Shown here: in pieces, positions 22,174 to 30,574 of the stretch
Layout of the letters: every line of letters starts with the position of its first letter
Position numbering within the stretch: position 1 is the stretch's first letter
Source of the DNA: Candidatus Atribacteria bacterium UBA6251
GTDB lineage: Bacteria > Atribacterota > Phoenicimicrobiia > Phoenicimicrobiales > Phoenicimicrobiaceae
Reading direction: 5' to 3'
DNA length: 30,858 bases
NCBI GenBank assembly: GCA_002441285.1
Contig: DJVR01000015.1
Location: 1 to 30,858 of the forward strand
Program-made: the position numbers and the translations under genes
Notes under the pieces: model-generated
Told to the model about the DNA's origin: nothing
The model's database searches: none
What the model saw: the letters and a program-made list of their open reading frames with translations, nothing else

Positions 22174-24891
22174 TCACTCTTTCTCGACGGCTTCTTGTAA
22201 CAACTTCAGAGCCTGTTCTAATTTTTGTAATTCTTCTCCATATTTACTCCAATTACCTTCGCAAGCAAACTCTTGTGCACTGTCAAAATATTCTGCCGCT
22301 TCCTTAATTAAATCCCTAAGACTTTTTTCTTCCCCTGGTATAGGTTCCTTCTCTACAAATACTCCTGCAAAGAGTTTTTCCAGGGCATCTAAAAGGTCTA
22401 CCCCCATTTTTACTTCATAACCATTAGAAATCACTACTCTCTTTAATTCGGGTATCTCGCCTTTTTCTGCTCGTAAATATAATGGTTCAACATAAATAAT
22501 CGATTCTCCTACTGGTATAACCAGTAGATTTCCTCGGATAACCGTAGAACCTCTTTGGCCCCAGAGAGTTAATTGTTGAGAGATTTCTGAATCCTGATCA
22601 ATCCTTGCTTCAATTTGCATTGGACCAAAAACTAATTTCTCCTTAGGAAATTTATAAACTACTAAATTCCCATATTCAGGATGATCATTTTTTGCGGCTA
22701 ACCAGGCAATCATATTATCCTTATTAGAAGGAGTAAAGGGGGTCATCAAGATAAATTCCTCTCTATTATGATGAGGAAGTTTGGTAATAACATAATATGG
22801 TTCCATTTTGATTTCATTGTCAGCATAGACTTCATGAGGAATACTCCAGTAATCTTCTTTATTGTAAAATACATCTGGATCAGTCATATGATAAGTAGAA
22901 TATAATTCCGCTTGGATCTGGAAAAGATCTTTGGGATAACGAATATGTGCCCTTAAATCTTCTGGCATCTGGTCAAAGTTTTTAAATAATTGGGGAAAAA
23001 TATTCTGATAAGTTTTGATTAGGGGATCAGCCGCATCAGCAATATAAAAATCCAAACTCCCATTATAAGCATCAATCACTACCTTAACCGAGTTTCTAAT
23101 ATAATTTAAGCTACCTCTGAAAGGAGTAGAATATGGATAATGACTGGAAATAGTATAAGCATCCTGAATCCAGAATAATTTACCTTCTGCAGAAATTACC
23201 AAATAAGGGTCACTATCATAAGCCAGAAAAGGAGCTACCTTTGCCACCCTTTCTATAATATTGCGGTAAATCATGATGCGACTTTCTCTAGTAAAATTGG
23301 TAGTAAATAAGATTTGAGGATTAGAATATTTTATAGAAAATAAAATTCTTCTCCATAAGGAAGAAATGGGTACTCCCCCACTGCCCTCATAAGTACTGTA
23401 AACATTTTCATCTCCTTTAGGATAATCGAACTCCTTGGCTTTGGTCTTTACAATAACATAGTTATTGGTCATCTCTCCATAATAAATTTCCGGTCGAGTA
23501 ATATCCAAGCCCATAATAGAAGCTGGGGGAATATCTTTAATCAATAAATAGGGAAGGCCTTCTCCACTTATCTTATTCACCGGATTAACCACCACCCCAT
23601 ATCCATGAGTATAAGTCAAATGTTCATTCACCCAGGTTCTCGCTTGCTCGGGAATTTTAGTGATATCCAGTTCTCGAGGAGAAACCATTACCATTTGATA
23701 ATTTCCATCAAAATAGTACCTATCCATATCTACACTATTAAAGTCATAATATAAACGAATAGCCTGAATTTGTTTTAAAGTTTGTTTAATCGGTCTCCAA
23801 TCCCAGAGTCGGATATTACTAATAGTTTCTTGATTCGCTCTGATTTCCTCAGTGCTCAATACTTCTTTAGCTGGAAACTCTTCTACTTCTATTTTATCTA
23901 AACCATACGCCAGGCGAGTTGATTTAATATTATTCTGTATATATGGTTTTTCTTTAATACTTTCATTTGGTAAAACTATTGCTCTTTGCATAATTTCGGG
24001 TAACAATGACCCTAAAAGGAAAGAAATAATTATTAGAACAACGATCCCCCCAAAAGGTAATTTCCAGGTCTTTTTACGGATGGAAAATAAAAATATCAAA
24101 GCACAAATCAAAGAGAGAATCATTAATATTCTTAAAGCAAGTAAATTAGCATGCATTTCGGTATATCCTGCTCCAAAAATAATTCCTCGAGTAGAATAAA
24201 GGAGTTTAAAGGAGTCCAGCCAATACCCCCAGGATTTTAAGATCAATAATGCTGCTACCAGGATAAACAGGTGTATCCTGGCTGGTTCTTCTATAGAGAA
24301 ATTTTGATATTCAAATTTTATCGCCTTTTTCAACAGATAAATTATGGCTACAATTATGGCAATAAAACCAAGGGCAAAAGATAACCAATTTCTAATAAAT
24401 TCCCAAAAAGGCAGGCTAAACATATAAAAGCTAATATCCTTCTTAAATAATGGATCAGCTATTGCAAAAGACGTTTTATTAAAATAAAGAAGGAACTTCT
24501 CCCAGTTGGAAGCTTCAGAGAATCCCATAAAAATTGCTAATATTATAGATAACCAGAAAATAAAAACCTTACTTAATTGAATATTTTGCAAGCTCTTATA
24601 AAGTTGGACTTCAGGTCTTTCAAATTCATCTTGTTTTATTTCTACTCTAAATTCCGGTGCAAAACGGCGGGCATAATAAAGATTGATATAGCACAAAATA
24701 AAAAATATGGAGGCAAATAATAAGATAAGTAATCCCTTAGTCAGTAGTATCTTCCAGAATACCGCGATATATTGTATCGATTTAAACCAGATCACATCTA
24801 TATAAATTGAAGCAATTCCGACTACCACTAGCATAATTAATAAAAGCCCACCAAGAATTATCCATTTAAAATTTTTCTTCTGATTGGACAT
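22174..24891 (-). CDS. UPF0182 (COG1615) large membrane protein
   Basis: 905 residues, the full length for UPF0182. The N-terminal third (about 10-310) holds about seven membrane helices, starting WIILGGLLLIMLVVVGIASIY. A large extracytoplasmic domain then includes NIRLWDWRPIKQTL, THGYGVVVNPVN, YPYSTPFRGSLNYIRNSVKVV and RGNLLVIPVGESIIYVEPLY, all hallmark stretches of the family. A helical tail (about 830-905) is rich in Glu/Lys. ATG 24891 has a GGGGGGAG ribosome site. No function is established for the family. It is the largest gene in the window and has no interruption. It has its own extended -10 promoter at 24926-24934 and is not obviously linked to its neighbours. Confidence 0.94.
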   Translation of the reverse strand: MSNQKKNFKWIILGGLLLIMLVVVGIASIYIDVIWFKSIQYIAVFWKILLTKGLLILLFASIFFILCYINLYYARRFAPEFRVEIKQDEFERPEVQLYKSLQNIQLSKVFIFWLSIILAIFMGFSEASNWEKFLLYFNKTSFAIADPLFKKDISFYMFSLPFWEFIRNWLSFALGFIAIIVAIIYLLKKAIKFEYQNFSIEEPARIHLFILVAALLILKSWGYWLDSFKLLYSTRGIIFGAGYTEMHANLLALRILMILSLICALIFLFSIRKKTWKLPFGGIVVLIIISFLLGSLLPEIMQRAIVLPNESIKEKPYIQNNIKSTRLAYGLDKIEVEEFPAKEVLSTEEIRANQETISNIRLWDWRPIKQTLKQIQAIRLYYDFNSVDMDRYYFDGNYQMVMVSPRELDITKIPEQARTWVNEHLTYTHGYGVVVNPVNKISGEGLPYLLIKDIPPASIMGLDITRPEIYYGEMTNNYVIVKTKAKEFDYPKGDENVYSTYEGSGGVPISSLWRRILFSIKYSNPQILFTTNFTRESRIMIYRNIIERVAKVAPFLAYDSDPYLVISAEGKLFWIQDAYTISSHYPYSTPFRGSLNYIRNSVKVVIDAYNGSLDFYIADAADPLIKTYQNIFPQLFKNFDQMPEDLRAHIRYPKDLFQIQAELYSTYHMTDPDVFYNKEDYWSIPHEVYADNEIKMEPYYVITKLPHHNREEFILMTPFTPSNKDNMIAWLAAKNDHPEYGNLVVYKFPKEKLVFGPMQIEARIDQDSEISQQLTLWGQRGSTVIRGNLLVIPVGESIIYVEPLYLRAEKGEIPELKRVVISNGYEVKMGVDLLDALEKLFAGVFVEKEPIPGEEKSLRDLIKEAAEYFDSAQEFACEGNWSKYGEELQKLEQALKLLQEAVEKE

Positions 24892-24925
24892 ATTTTCTCC
24901 CCCCTCACCAATTAAAGATAATTTT

Positions 24926-24934
24926 ATTATATCA
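24926..24934 (-). promoter_or_regulatory. Extended -10 promoter of UPF0182 gene
   Basis: TGATATAAT on the - strand (24934 to 24926), 34 bases upstream of the UPF0182 ATG. No clear -35 is present. A small CGATTA/TAATCG hairpin lies just upstream, near the end of the peptidase gene. Confidence 0.6.
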
Positions 24935-24970
24935 TACTTCCGATTAAAAATTTCTAATCGACTAATTCTC

Positions 24971-25963
24971 TTATTTTTTAGCTAAATCTTTATAACTGGG
25001 TAGTCCATAAAGGGACCTGGTATTTTTGATTGCCTTTACTATCGCCCTGGCTATCACTTCTGCAGCAATCGAACCTACTACATTAACTCCAGCTTCTACT
25101 TCAACAGTAGCAACACAAAAGATTGTATCTCCATCAAACATAGTATGGGCAGGATTTATGGTTCTAGCTAAACCATCTTGGGCCATACTCGCTACTTTAG
25201 TTGCCCCAGCCTTGGTTAAACAAGCGTTGGTAGCTATAACTCCCAAAGTGGTATTTTGAGGAAAACTATCTTTGGTTTTTTGTGGAAAATGGGTCAAAAA
25301 AGACATTGTTCCTACAATACTTTTTTTATCTTCCGCTAAAACACCTGCTATCATTTCGCCACTTTCTGGATCAACGATATCTCCTAGACAGTTTACCACT
25401 ACGATAGCACTTACAACTAATTCCTGAGCCTTAAAGCTGGCTGTACCTAAACCACCTTTCATAGAGCGAGATCTTCCCAATATCTTACCCACAGTTGCTC
25501 CAGTACCCGCTCCCACATTTCCCTGGGCTATTTCTGTTTCAGAAGCATTAAGACAGGCTTCATATCCCATTTGTGCGTCTGGTCTAATTCGATAATCACC
25601 CACATCAAGATCAAAAAGGACTGCTCCGGGAACTATGGGAACCTTAGTAATACCTACATCAAAGCCTACTCCTTTTTCTTCTAAATATTTCATCACTCCG
25701 GAGGCTCCATCTAGACCAAAGGCGCTACCCCCAGTTAGATAAATAGCATGAATCTTTTCTACCAGATTTATCGGGCTTAACAAATCAGTTTCTCGTGTCC
25801 CTGGTGCCCCTCCTCTTATATCAACTCCTCCCACTGCTCCTTTTTCACATAGTATTACTGTGCATCCTGTACCAGCTTTGGTATTCTGACTATGACCTAC
25901 TTTTATACCAGGAACATCGATAAGTGAATCCTTTAAAATAGTTTTTTCTTTTTGTTGGCTCAT
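24971..25963 (-). CDS. P1/DmpA-family N-terminal nucleophile aminopeptidase
   Basis: 330 residues of the S58 (DmpA-like) family. Its N terminus has DSLIDVPGIKVGHSQNTKAGTGCTV. GGAPGTRETDLLSP and IYLTGGSAFGLDGASGVM follow, then GNVGAGTGATVGK. The likely self-cleavage region is FPQNTTLGVIATNACLTKAGATK (about 234-256), followed by DGLARTINPAHTMFDGDTIF. Family members cleave themselves into two chains, freeing a Ser or Thr nucleophile; here a Thr in NTTLGV is the candidate. Members act as aminopeptidases or beta-peptidyl aminopeptidases, and some bind nucleotides. ATG 25963 follows AAAGGAG. No signal peptide is seen, so it is cytosolic. Substrate unknown. Confidence 0.9.
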   Translation of the reverse strand: MSQQKEKTILKDSLIDVPGIKVGHSQNTKAGTGCTVILCEKGAVGGVDIRGGAPGTRETDLLSPINLVEKIHAIYLTGGSAFGLDGASGVMKYLEEKGVGFDVGITKVPIVPGAVLFDLDVGDYRIRPDAQMGYEACLNASETEIAQGNVGAGTGATVGKILGRSRSMKGGLGTASFKAQELVVSAIVVVNCLGDIVDPESGEMIAGVLAEDKKSIVGTMSFLTHFPQKTKDSFPQNTTLGVIATNACLTKAGATKVASMAQDGLARTINPAHTMFDGDTIFCVATVEVEAGVNVVGSIAAEVIARAIVKAIKNTRSLYGLPSYKDLAKK

Positions 25964-26123
25964 TTTATCACTCCTTTTATCCTTTTATACAACCATCCTG
26001 CAATTTTTTATCTTCAATCTATTCCCTATTACTATAAATTTAAAATTTATTACCATCTAAATCTTAATATTAGTCTTTCATTTTTGAAAATTGATTGATC
26101 TCTACGTAAATTTATATACAATT

Positions 26124-27074
26124 TTAAATTAAGCGGATGGCAAACTCGGGGCATACCGGATTGCAATAGCCACATAAAATACATAAATTATGATCAACCA
26201 CTGCTTTTCCATTTTTTAAAGATAGGGCATGGTTAGGACAAGCATCAACACAGGTACCACAACCCTTACAAAAACCTGCAATAAATAAACTCTTTTTTGG
26301 CTTAAGTTGGTCAAAGTTTATGTCAGGCGAGAGTTTTTCATCGTTGAAAATAGCTATATTTACTTCTAATTCTTGTAGATTGGTCATTCCCACTGCTACC
26401 GAGCTAATCCCGGGAATATTTCTCACAAAATTAAAAGCTTCTTTTAATCGGTTAATCAAGTGACCTCCTGCCAATGCCTTCATAGCATATACTCCCTTGC
26501 CAACCTTCTCTGCTTCACCAATCAACTTTATCATATCCTGTAAATCACCACCAGTAATACCCATCCCCAATAGATTAATAATAGGAAAGATAACATCTAC
26601 TTCTTCTATTTCTATTGCTCTTTTTACTGCACCTACATTATGAGTGGAAATACCAATTGCCCGAATTACCCCTTTTGCTTTGTAATCCTTCAGGCATTGC
26701 CAGGCACCAGCTCTTTCTTCAAAAACAGAAGAAGTACTACGGGCTGCATGTAAATGAAAAATATCAATTAAAGGGCGTTGGAGAGATAACAAGGCATCTT
26801 GTATGCTCTTTTCCATTTCGGAATAAGTGGTAGCTGGTGATTTAGTAGCAATAATTACTTCCTCGGAATAGCCCTCCAGGGCACGCTTAATATGAGGATA
26901 GGTTTTATAACCTTCAGCGGTATCAATGAAATTAATTCCCTTTTCTAGGGCCATCCGAATAAGCCTGGCACCTTCTTCTACTGAAATATTAGCTTGCAAA
27001 GGGCCAATGGGTAAAGCACCAAAACACAGCTCGGTTACTTTTATTCCTGTTCTTCCTAAAGAATGTTTTTTCAT
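26124..27074 (-). CDS. Aldo/keto reductase fused to 2[4Fe-4S] ferredoxin domain
   Basis: 316 residues. The aldo/keto reductase barrel (about 1-260) keeps the catalytic tetrad D51, Y56, K78 and H109 in NFIDTAEGY, IIATKSPA and FHLHAA. Residues about 268-316 are a two-cluster ferredoxin: CKGCGTCVDACP and CILCGYCNPVCP, each with the four-cysteine spacing for [4Fe-4S]. Fusions of this type are frequent in anaerobes and probably couple NAD(P)H-dependent carbonyl reduction to ferredoxin electrons; the substrate is unknown. ATG 27074 follows AAGGAG. A possible extended -10, TGCTATTAT, lies at 27155-27147. It stands between the peptidase and the ugp genes, with more than 150 bases free on each side, so it is probably a separate unit. 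Confidence 0.93.
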   Translation of the reverse strand: MKKHSLGRTGIKVTELCFGALPIGPLQANISVEEGARLIRMALEKGINFIDTAEGYKTYPHIKRALEGYSEEVIIATKSPATTYSEMEKSIQDALLSLQRPLIDIFHLHAARSTSSVFEERAGAWQCLKDYKAKGVIRAIGISTHNVGAVKRAIEIEEVDVIFPIINLLGMGITGGDLQDMIKLIGEAEKVGKGVYAMKALAGGHLINRLKEAFNFVRNIPGISSVAVGMTNLQELEVNIAIFNDEKLSPDINFDQLKPKKSLFIAGFCKGCGTCVDACPNHALSLKNGKAVVDHNLCILCGYCNPVCPEFAIRLI

Positions 27075-27303
27075 ATTTTTAACTCCTTATTATTAGATTC
27101 AACATAACATCTTTATTTTTGCCTTTTTTTCTTATTCATATTGGAGATAATAGCACAGTTGATTCTGAAAAAACAGGGAATATTGTGAGAAACTTTCTAT
27201 TTATATTCTCTCCAGGGGCAACAACCTGTTTATTCCTTTAGATTGATTCCCCGATTAAGAATTTGAAGCCTTAGCTATAGATAGATAAGTATTTCCTCAT
27301 TTT

Positions 27304-28131
27304 TTACTTTGCTGTTTGCATGGCGATTCCTTCCACAAAGCTCTTCCGTAAAATTAGAAGCACTACCAATGGTGGAAGCATAGCAATTATCGTTGCTGCC
27401 ATAATAACATTCCATTCAGGAGCTATTTGCTCACTGGCTAAGAGCATTTTAATACCAATCTGAATTACTCGCATTTCACCTGTAGTAGTCACAATCAATG
27501 GCCATAAATATTGACTCCACATAAAAATAAACTCAATTACAAATAGAGCGGCAATGTTGGTCTTGGAAATAGGAACTAAAATTTGTAAAAAATAACGGAT
27601 TGGACTTGCCCCATCCACCCGAGCAGCATCAGGAAGATCTCTTGGTACGGTTAAATAGAACTGACGAAAAAGCAGTATGCCAGTAGTACTGGCAAAAAAA
27701 GGCACCATCAGAGCATAATAAGTATTTATCCAGTTAAAGGCAGCCATTAACTGATAGGTAGGTATGATACGAACAGGCAGAGGAAGCATTTGAGTAATCA
27801 TACACAGAGAGAATAATAGCCCCTGACCAGGAAATTTAAAGTGGGTATATGCAAAAGCTGCTAGCAAAGCCAAAATGGTTTTTACTATGGCTACCACTAC
27901 CGAAATCAAAGCACTGTTAAAAAATAGTCGACCAATATTTATTCGGCTCCAAGCTTCTTTAAGATTATCAATAAATTGGGAGCCCGGAGTTAGCTTGGGT
28001 GGATATTGATAAGATTCCTGAAAGCTTAAAGTGCTGGTCACTAAAGCAAAAAAAACTGGAAAGGCAAGGATTATTACTAATAGAATAAGGATTATATGCG
28101 TAAAGATTTCGCGTTGAGTCTTTTTTATCAT
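27304..28131 (-). CDS. ugpE: Glycerol-3-phosphate ABC transporter permease UgpE
   Basis: MalG-type permease, 275 residues from the ATG at 28131. That start is favoured over ATG 28137 because the GAGG overlapping the ugpA stop lies eight bases upstream of the former and only two from the latter. Six helices are expected. The EAA-type loop is LPDAARVDGASPIRYFLQILVPISK (about 170-194). LFRQFYLTVP before it and FIFMWSQYLWPLIV after it closely follow UgpE. It pairs with UgpA, four bases or fewer away, to form the membrane channel for sn-glycerol-3-phosphate or its diesters. No ATPase gene follows; the next gene is an unrelated reductase. Confidence 0.92.
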   Translation of the reverse strand: MIKKTQREIFTHIILILLVIILAFPVFFALVTSTLSFQESYQYPPKLTPGSQFIDNLKEAWSRINIGRLFFNSALISVVVAIVKTILALLAAFAYTHFKFPGQGLLFSLCMITQMLPLPVRIIPTYQLMAAFNWINTYYALMVPFFASTTGILLFRQFYLTVPRDLPDAARVDGASPIRYFLQILVPISKTNIAALFVIEFIFMWSQYLWPLIVTTTGEMRVIQIGIKMLLASEQIAPEWNVIMAATIIAMLPPLVVLLILRKSFVEGIAMQTAK

Positions 28132-28141
28132 AAACATAACC

Positions 28142-29035
28142 TCATCGATAATAAATAGCTCTTCTGGTAACTATTCTTAATTGAATAATTGCAACTACTG
28201 AAATTACAGAAAATATTATAAATGATTGGGCTGATGCAAATCCAGTATTGATATGAATAAAACCATCGCGATATAACTTATACACCAAAAGTTCAGTTGC
28301 ATTCCCTGGACCACCGTGAGTCATAATATCTATTAACCCAAAAACCTGAAAAAAAGCATAAAGTGTATTGACAAACAATAAAAAGCTTGTAGTGGGGGAA
28401 AGCAGGGGGAAAGTTATACGCCAAAATGTCTTCCAGGGACTTGCCCCATCTATTTGTGCAGCTTCTAAAAATTCTCCTGGGACATTTTGTAATCCAGCTA
28501 GAAAAAAAACAATATTATAACCTAACATCTTCCAGGTAGCAGCGGCAGCTACTATAAATAATGCCAGCTGGCCATTAGTCATCCAATTCATTGTATACCC
28601 AGGGAATAGTTTAGAAACAAGATAAGGTATAAGACCAGTAGCAGGGGCAAACATTGAAGCCCAAATTACACCAGCAACAGTTGGAGAAAGAGCATAAGTC
28701 CAGATAAGAAATATTTGATAGAAGCCCATCCCTCTAATTTTTTGATTAAGTAATTGAGCAATTGCTAAGGAAATAGAAAGCCCAATAATAATAACAAAAG
28801 CTGCAAATTTAAAAGTTACCACCACACTGTTTAGATAATCTGGAGAAGAAAATAAACGGATATAATTACGAAGTCCTACATATATTGTCTTTGTTCCAAA
28901 TGGGGTTGAGACAAAAAAAGATTCATATATGCTTTGGCCAAAAGGACCAATTAAAAAGACAAAAATTACCACAATAGATGGAGCTATAAGCAAGTAAGGT
29001 AAAAATTTATGTCCAGGAAATCTATCTTCGTGCAT
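28142..29035 (-). CDS. ugpA: Glycerol-3-phosphate ABC transporter permease UgpA
   Basis: MalF-type permease, 297 residues with about six helices. The N terminus reads FLPYLLIAPSIVVIFVFLIGPFGQSIYESF, and TPFGTKTIYVGLRNYIRLF resembles the UgpA first external loop. The EAA loop is GEFLEAAQIDGASPWKTFWRITFPLL (about 192-217), and GLIDIMTHGGPGNATELLVY follows. Start is ATG 29035 with AGGAG-like sequence (AAAGGAGAAAG) upstream. Its TGA stop overlaps the ribosome site of ugpE. A 12-bp hairpin separates it from ugpB. It forms the permease heterodimer with UgpE. The substrate is inferred from the closeness of the neighbouring binding protein to UgpB. Confidence 0.92.
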   Translation of the reverse strand: MHEDRFPGHKFLPYLLIAPSIVVIFVFLIGPFGQSIYESFFVSTPFGTKTIYVGLRNYIRLFSSPDYLNSVVVTFKFAAFVIIIGLSISLAIAQLLNQKIRGMGFYQIFLIWTYALSPTVAGVIWASMFAPATGLIPYLVSKLFPGYTMNWMTNGQLALFIVAAAATWKMLGYNIVFFLAGLQNVPGEFLEAAQIDGASPWKTFWRITFPLLSPTTSFLLFVNTLYAFFQVFGLIDIMTHGGPGNATELLVYKLYRDGFIHINTGFASAQSFIIFSVISVVAIIQLRIVTRRAIYYR

Positions 29036-29072
29036 TCTTTCTCCTTTTGATACATTTTATGAATTTAATAAT

Positions 29073-29101
29073 TCAGGGGCAAGCATCAGGCTTGCCCCTG
29101 A
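29073..29101 (-). other. Intercistronic hairpin between ugpB and ugpA
   Basis: TCAGGGGCAAGC (29073-29084) and its exact complement (29090-29101) form a 12-bp GC-rich stem with a five-base loop, 28 bases after the ugpB stop. No T run follows on the - strand. Hairpins at this point in binding-protein operons usually protect the upstream message or partly attenuate, giving more binding protein than permease. Confidence 0.8.
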
Positions 29102-29129
29102 AGGTTGTAGCATATATTTAAATTATAAA

Positions 29130-30449
29130 TTATTTACCATAGAGTTCAGCATAATCCTTTAATAATTGGTTCATTTTTTTTTCAGCTTCATTCAAGGCTT
29201 CTTTTGGGGAAAGCTGATGTGCAAGTGACTTCTCCAAGCTGGCTACCATTATTTCTCTCATAGCTACAAAAGGTCCTAAACGAACTCCGGTTGATGCAGC
29301 TGTATCCCTTCTGCCAGAAAGAATCTGAAGGAAGGCGGTAAGATAAGCTTGATCAGCAGAAAACCAGCCTTCATCTAATAAAGTTTTAAGTGCTCTGTTG
29401 CTTACTGGGAAGTAACCAGTGCCTTTGTGCCATTGAATAGCAATATCTTCCCGACTTAAATATTTTAAAAATTCCCAAACACCACGTAACTCTTTTTCGC
29501 TTTGCCCTTTAGTTACCCAAAGACTTCCGCCTCCAATGACCGAATTACCCACTGGATGGCCTTCGAAACGAGGATAGAAAGTAGTACCAACCTTGAATGG
29601 AGATGCTTTTATAATTCCAGAAAGTGAAGAAGTAGATTGAATAAGCATGGCTATTTGGCCAGCATTAAAAGCTGAATTTGCTGAATATTCTGCTCCACCA
29701 AAGATATAAATCTTCTTATCGTGTAATCTCGTCCAGGTATCAAAAATCTTAAGTCCAAAATCATCGTTAAAAAGTACCTTTTTCGCTAACCCTGAACGCC
29801 CATTATCATTATCAGCATAAAGGTGATCGTGAATAGCCAGAGCTTGTTCAAAAATCCAATCAGGCCATCCCGTAGAATAGACATGGTCAACCAGTCCGCT
29901 AGCTAAGATTTTTTCTCCATATTCTTCCATTTCTTCCCAAGTTGAAGGTGGTCTGTTTGGATCAAGCCCAACAGCTTCGAAAAGATCTTTATTATAGTAA
30001 AGCATTGCGGTAGAAGAGTTAAAAGGCATAGACCAGAGGTTCCCATCGACTGAATAATAATTGGTAATGGGGATAACATATTGCGCCCAATCCCAGGTTT
30101 CTCCCAGCATTCCAGGAATTTGATAGACCGGAGTAATGGCACCGCTATCAATCATTGTCTGAGTTCCCACCTCATAAATCTGTACGATATTTGGACCTGT
30201 TTTGGAAGGATAGGCTGCAATATATTTAGTGAGCGTTTCTGCATAGGAACCAGTAAATAAAGGTTTAACTTCATAATCAGATTGGGAGGTATTAAAGTTT
30301 TCGATAATCGATTCCAAGACTCCAAGGCGCGATCCGCTCATCGCATGCCAAAAAGTTATAGTGGTCGGTTGGGCTAGAATAGTTCCAGTTGATAGTAACA
30401 AAAATAGAGCTAAAATTAATCCTATAGAAAGAATCTTTTTCTTATTCAT
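29130..30449 (-). CDS. ugpB: Glycerol-3-phosphate-binding protein UgpB
   Basis: 439 residues with a Sec signal peptide (about 1-26, STGTILAQPTT). The mature protein matches UgpB closely: TITFWHAMSG at the start, LFTGSYAETLTKYIAAY, NIVQIYEVGTQTM, SMPFNSSTAMLYYNKDLF, GGGSLWVTKG and WHKGTGYFPVS. It captures sn-glycerol-3-phosphate or glycerophosphodiesters outside the membrane for UgpA/UgpE. The start is ATG 30449. The AGGAGG site lies 14 bases upstream, with a perfect 16-base palindrome between. No lipobox cysteine is present, unlike most Gram-positive binding proteins. This suggests a periplasm and a Gram-negative-type envelope. No Pho box was recognised. Confidence 0.94.
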   Translation of the reverse strand: MNKKKILSIGLILALFLLLSTGTILAQPTTITFWHAMSGSRLGVLESIIENFNTSQSDYEVKPLFTGSYAETLTKYIAAYPSKTGPNIVQIYEVGTQTMIDSGAITPVYQIPGMLGETWDWAQYVIPITNYYSVDGNLWSMPFNSSTAMLYYNKDLFEAVGLDPNRPPSTWEEMEEYGEKILASGLVDHVYSTGWPDWIFEQALAIHDHLYADNDNGRSGLAKKVLFNDDFGLKIFDTWTRLHDKKIYIFGGAEYSANSAFNAGQIAMLIQSTSSLSGIIKASPFKVGTTFYPRFEGHPVGNSVIGGGSLWVTKGQSEKELRGVWEFLKYLSREDIAIQWHKGTGYFPVSNRALKTLLDEGWFSADQAYLTAFLQILSGRRDTAASTGVRLGPFVAMREIMVASLEKSLAHQLSPKEALNEAEKKMNQLLKDYAELYGK

Positions 30450-30469
30450 GGTTAAAATTTTAACCTCCT
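30450..30469 (-). promoter_or_regulatory. Ribosome site and palindrome in the ugpB leader
   Basis: AGGAGG (30469-30464) is separated from ATG by 14 bases, more than usual. GGTTAAAATTTTAACC (30450-30465) is a perfect palindrome that shares the last two G bases of the ribosome site. It could fold as a six-pair stem with an AATT loop and mask them, or act as a protein-binding site. Confidence 0.6.
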
Positions 30470-30544
30470 AAAAATTAAAGTTTGTTATTAACAATTAAAA
30501 CAAGCATTTAATTTTTCTATATTTTACCCTCCTTATCTTATATT

Positions 30545-30574
30545 ATTATCTCAAGCAGAATTGCTATTCCTCAA
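30545..30574 (-). promoter_or_regulatory. Candidate ugp promoter
   Basis: On the - strand TTGAGG (30574-30569) and GATAAT (30550-30545) are spaced by 18 bases, about 95 bases upstream of ugpB. A TTGTTA/TAACAA palindrome (30482-30494) lies between promoter and gene and could be an operator. Confidence 0.5.

Noticed and set aside
23852..24199. + strand open frame of 115 codons inside UPF0182
   Set aside because: It is the complement of a well-conserved coding region and has no ribosome site.
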